Positions 17,532 through 20,244 of a DNA stretch of 20,244 nt are shown piece by piece. Under the pieces are notes generated by a model that was not told the origin of the DNA, searched no databases, and saw only the letters and a list, made by a program, of their open reading frames with translations. This DNA is from Silene noctiflora (lineage: Eukaryota; Streptophyta; Magnoliopsida; Caryophyllales; Caryophyllaceae). Location of the stretch: NCBI GenBank assembly GCA_009801015.1, contig VHZZ01002860.1:77880-98123 (forward strand), read 5' to 3'. The position numbers were made by a program, and so were the translations under genes. Position 1 is the first letter of the stretch; each line of letters begins with the position of its first letter.

Positions 17532-17767
17532 TTTCTCTGAAACAAAACGGAATTGCTCGTGTGTCCCTTGCTTCACGTCATAATTTACAAACCTCAACCC
17601 AGCAGAATCTAAGGATAAAAAAAATTAAATTTCGGTGATTTTTGTTAAGCTTCGCGAAACAGAATTGAGCAGGCAAAAACTAAACTTATCAGTCAATATA
17701 ACTCTTTCCCCTACCCCCCTACCCATTTTCTACAATCAAATAAGCTTTTCCATTTCAGTAAAAACTA

Positions 17768-17946
17768 CTCTCTTCGTCCCGGTCATTTGTTTACCGTTGA
17801 TTTTGACACAAAGACCAAGAAAAGAGGATGGGGAGATCAAATTGTTCATAAAAAAATTCTCAAAATAAAAATGTAAACAATTGAATTAGACACCCTAAAA
17901 TGGAATAATGGAATAAGTAAACAAATGATGACCGGGACGGAGGGTA
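17768..17946. mobile_element. Stowaway MITE about 240 bp upstream of the SSADH ATG (179 bp)
   Basis: The left end CTCTCTTCGTCCCGGTCATT continues TGTTTACC. The right end in reverse is TACCCTCCGTCCCGGTCATC then ATTTGTTTAC. These are close to the Stowaway consensus CTCCCTCCGTCCC. TA flanks both sides (17766-17767, 17947-17948). It lies in the promoter or 5' UTR of SSADH and has no coding capacity. Confidence 0.82.
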
Positions 17947-18031
17947 TACACACCCTACACACCACAGCAAATAGTAAAATACAATCAAGACGATGAGAGA
18001 TGAAGAGAAAAGGCTGAATTTTAGATTAATT

Positions 18032-18176
18032 TACACCTTTCAATTTGTGATTTCACAATTCATTCAGCACCAAAACATCAATTATATCGAACAAATTTGA
18101 ATCCGACAAATCACACAAACCCTAATTGAATAAGAAATTTACACTCAATTACTTTACGATGAAATTGAAAGGTGTA
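18032..18176. repeat. Inverted repeat, 15-bp perfect core
   Basis: TACACCTTTCAATTT (18032-18046) recurs inverted as AAATTGAAAGGTGTA (18162-18176). Both sides extend into AATTAAT-like sequence, so the match is longer but imperfect. About 115 bp separate the arms. It may be the ends of a small MITE of unknown family upstream of SSADH. Confidence 0.6.
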
Positions 18177-18363
18177 CATTAATTAATGCGAATTAAATCG
18201 AAGCAATACATTCATTGTTAAGGAAAAGAATCAACCTGACAAGGCAGATAGATAACTAGAGCTGGCAAACGATAAGACGACCCGATTAATTTGACAGGTT
18301 TACTTGAAACGATAATGGCGCACACATAGTTGCTTCAACTAATAATAGACGACGATGAAAGAT

Positions 18364-18411
18364 GATGCGAAGTACAAGAGTGTGATGCGAGTGATGCGAA
18401 GTACAAGAGTG
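18364..18411. repeat. Short tandem duplication, 29-bp period
   Basis: GATGCGAAGTACAAGAGTG occurs at 18364 and at 18393, separated by TGATGCGAGT, which is itself a partial copy. It lies just downstream (gene sense) of the candidate TATA box. Confidence 0.85.
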
Positions 18412-18464
18412 AGCACTATACAAGTGTGGTGGTGGTGAACTGGTGAAGGAGGGGTCAGTCAATG

Positions 18465-18478
18465 AATAAATATATACG
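18465..18478 (-). promoter_or_regulatory. Candidate TATA box on the SSADH strand
   Basis: The minus strand reads CGTATATATTTATTC. If it were used, transcription would start near 18440, about 900 bp before the ATG, implying a long or spliced 5' leader. A TGACACATGTCA near-palindrome (CACATG core, MYC/NAC-type site) lies just upstream at about 18493-18504. A weaker TTATATTG-type box (about 17695-17703) lies closer to the ATG. Neither is supported beyond motif resemblance. Confidence 0.25.
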
Positions 18479-18736
18479 GAGTATCTCGAGCTGACACATG
18501 TCACCAATTCCTCTCACTAAATTGCCATATGGCTTCGCTAAAGGATAATAAAAATCCAAATGTAAACAAACAAATGATTAGGAAATAATTAATGGAGTGC
18601 TAAAGTTTTTCATTATTAAAAATAACTAAAATTGGATTAGAATTGTTCTTTTATTTGTTAATTGTTATCACAAAATATATTATTACTCTCTATTTTCAAA
18701 TCGAATCGGGAAATTTACTTGAGTTATGAAGAAGTA

Positions 18737-18927
18737 TTTTATTTCTCGTTATTGGTTTAGCTTTGGTTTGACACAAAGACCAGGGAGATGGTCAATTATT
18801 AAATAACAAGTTGACCAAATTGAGGGTAAATGATCAAATTGCTTGACATTCTTAAAATATAAAGACAAACAATTGATTAAAACATCTCAAAATAAAATAA
18901 GTAGACAAATAACCGGGATGGAGCGAG
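18737..18927. mobile_element. Diverged Stowaway MITE related to the 17768 copy
   Basis: It shares the internal block GACACAAAGACCA and the end ACAAATAACCGGGATGGAGC with the 17768-17946 element. The right terminus in reverse is CTCGCTCCATCCCGG, flanked by TA (18928-18929). The left terminus (TTTTATTTCTCGTTATTGG) is eroded but still preceded by TA (18735-18736). Confidence 0.65.
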
Positions 18928-19340
18928 TATATCTCATCCCAGCTTTAGCAATTTATATGAATCATATCACTCTTATTCATGGGCGGATCTACTATATAGG
19001 TTATATGATTTTTGGAGAAATAATTTCACAACCTGCTAAACTTCGTCGACAAATTACTAAATATCGTCTACAATTTGTAATGACTTTCTTAATTTGCCCC
19101 TCATTATTCTAACCTTCACTTAATATACTTCATTTTTTTATTAAAAATTTCAATATTAACTCGAAAGTCATCACTAAAAAAACCGTTTTGCAAACTTTTA
19201 TATTTTTGTCACCACCGCTTCAATTTCGATATTTTCGCCACCAGTTTTTAGGAATCTACGACGCGAGTAATTTAAACTAGTTTAATTTTTTAAAATTTTG
19301 TAATTAGTTATGTAATACTACGGTTTTCTGTGCTTTTGGT

Positions 19341-19485
19341 TACTCGACCGAGTAGGACTTACTTTGTCGAGTAAGTTTGTGTAATTTAGAATCAGAGTCT
19401 GCCTATCGGGTACTCGATCGAGTACGCAAGGGAATCGATCGAGTAAGGGCCACTCGATCGAGTAGCTCACTTACTCGATCGAGTA
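19341..19485. repeat. Array of six TACTCGATCGAGTA-type palindromes
   Basis: Palindrome centres fall at about 19347.5 (TACTCGACCGAGTA), 19366.5 (TTACTTTGTCGAGTAA), 19417.5 (TACTCGATCGAGTA), 19438.5, 19457.5 and 19478.5 (TTACTCGATCGAGTAA). Spacing within clusters is 19-21 bases, about two helical turns, with one 51-base gap. The outer bases vary while the CGATCGAG core is held. Confidence 0.9.
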
Positions 19486-20027
19486 AGTCTGTATTACGGG
19501 CTTGTTTAATCGGGTTTTGTTAATAACGCGAGATTAGTTTATGATTACGGNCGACGGTTTCTTCATTATCACAATTCATATTTTTCACAAAAACCTTTCA
19601 AAAGCCAAAAAGGGAGATCGTGCCTTTCCTTCCTCGCGTTATTTGCAAATCCAGGAGTTCGAGTCGTCGGTTTCCGGTGTCGTTTGCGTCATCTTGTTCC
19701 TTGTCTCGTGGGTAAGTTTTACATACTGAGTTCATGTCTTTTGGTTAAAAATGATTAAACCCTAATTGCGTATTGTGGGGTGTTTGGGTGTTTTTTAGAG
19801 TGATTTGTAATTGTGTATGTTGTGTAATGGTATAGGAGGTGGATTCGTAGAAGAGNGTCTCTGAGCTGTTGATTGTGGTGATTGCCTTACAGGTAGGGTT
19901 TCCCTACTCGGTTGCCGATTGTGTTTGGCATTTTGTATGATTATTATGTTGTGTATACTGTGTTAATTGTATGTTGTGATTGGCGGTGGTGTGGTACTGG
20001 TGTGTTGCGAGGTGCGTCCTCGGCTGA

Positions 20028-20099
20028 GTGGAGTCACTTGCGGAAGTGGCTTCACGCCCTTGATTCGCCCTCCGTGGAACCCACGGGAGAGGATGTGCA
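20028..20099. repeat. Two adjacent hairpins in the right-end repeat
   Basis: GTGGAGTCACTT (20028-20039), loop GCGG, AAGTGGCTTCAC (20044-20055) forms a 12-bp stem with two mismatches. CCGTGG (20072-20077), loop AAC, CCACGG (20081-20086) forms a perfect 6-bp stem. Confidence 0.8.
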
Positions 20100-20178
20100 C
20101 ATTAATGAACTTGGGTTTTCGCTCGGATATGATGAGCGGGGCTTAGGTAGGAACGGCTGCGGTCCCCCACTGGTAGGG

Positions 20179-20199
20179 CTACACACCTTGGGTGTGTAG
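20179..20199. repeat. Perfect 9-bp hairpin with 3-nt loop
   Basis: CTACACACC (20179-20187), loop TTG, GGTGTGTAG (20191-20199). It has the shape of a terminator-like or structured RNA stem, but there is no T-run after it and the context is repetitive plant DNA. Confidence 0.85.
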
Positions 20200-20244
20200 T
20201 CAGTGATATGGAGTGGAGGTGGAGTTGGTGGAGTTGGTGTGGTG

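Larger units (their letters stand above)
17532..19150. other. Upstream region of SSADH, no gene seen
   Basis: AT-rich intergenic and promoter DNA. Besides the two Stowaway MITEs, the inverted repeat and the short duplication, no coding sequence or RNA gene is recognised on either strand. Open frames here are short and featureless. Confidence 0.7.
19150..20244 (+). mobile_element. LTR-retrotransposon-like region running off the window
   Basis: The composition changes from AT-rich intergenic DNA to mixed, GT-rich sequence. It contains palindrome repeats, an apparent leader with an intron-like pair (GTGG|GTAAGT at about 19709 and TATAG|GAGG at about 19835), and G-rich hairpin-forming sequence up to the right edge. 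The plus-strand frame at 19912-20199 has no recognisable domain. This is the kind of sequence found in long LTRs or leaders of Ty3/gypsy elements, but no gag, pol or primer-binding site is in view, so the class is inference. The two N bases fit an unresolved repeat. Confidence 0.4.

Noticed and set aside
17532..17597. Upstream in-frame extension of exon 1 to 17597
   Set aside because: The first codon is TTG; the first ATG is at 17531 with a strong context, and the added residues include acidic ones unlike a presequence.
19341..19485. Palindrome array as a CRISPR array
   Set aside because: Units are 14-16 bp palindromes with about 6-bp gaps, in plant DNA, without spacers of constant length or cas genes.
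19912..20199. 95-codon open frame on the plus strand
   Set aside because: It has no recognisable domain, overlaps hairpins and repetitive LTR-like sequence, and its composition follows the surrounding DNA.
20179..20199. Hairpin as a bacterial-type terminator
   Set aside because: No T-run follows and the context is eukaryotic.

Overview
The window is nuclear DNA from a flowering plant, most likely a eudicot. Coding sequence is cut into short exons with plant-type introns, the introns are AT-rich, and Stowaway-type MITEs, LINE and LTR-retrotransposon debris are present. The exact species cannot be named. The two single N bases (19551, 19856) lie in the retrotransposon-like right end and suggest unresolved consensus positions in a repeat.

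One host gene fills most of the window. On the minus strand, from an ATG at 17531 down to a TAG at 1115-1117, I reconstruct a complete 20-exon gene for mitochondrial succinic semialdehyde dehydrogenase (SSADH, plant symbol ALDH5F1). The enzyme is the last step of the GABA shunt: succinic semialdehyde + NAD+ gives succinate. All 20 exons join in frame to 534 residues plus stop, with the catalytic Asn, Lys, Glu and Cys and the SSADH-specific TCVC redox pair in place. No exon carries a stop or frameshift, so the gene looks intact. Eighteen of the nineteen introns are GT-AG. Intron 1, which separates the mitochondrial transit peptide from the enzyme domain, has a GC-AG pair.

Layout from left to right: 1-179 is the 3' end of a LINE-type retrotransposon (RNase H tail, stop, A17). 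180-1114 is 3' intergenic DNA/3' UTR holding a 47-bp tandem duplication and a perfect 38-bp-arm foldback. 1115-17531 is the SSADH gene. Its introns range from 71 to 3516 bp, and the large ones carry inserted or amplified DNA: a PIF/Tourist-like MITE and a strand-asymmetric block in intron 11, tandem repeats and (GT)15 in intron 6, an LTR-like fragment in intron 5, two Stowaway-like MITEs in intron 4, and SINE-like sequence in intron 3. 17532-19150 is the upstream region, with two related Stowaway-type MITEs and a candidate TATA box. 19150-20244 is LTR-retrotransposon-like sequence with a cluster of CTCGATCGAG palindromes spaced about two helical turns apart and a run of perfect hairpins.

I see no evidence for a new multi-gene system. 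The points most worth a second look are local: the GC-AG first intron with a second in-frame ATG at the start of exon 2, the duplicated 3' splice site before exon 18, an exon-5-like coding relic in intron 2, and the phased palindrome array at the right edge.
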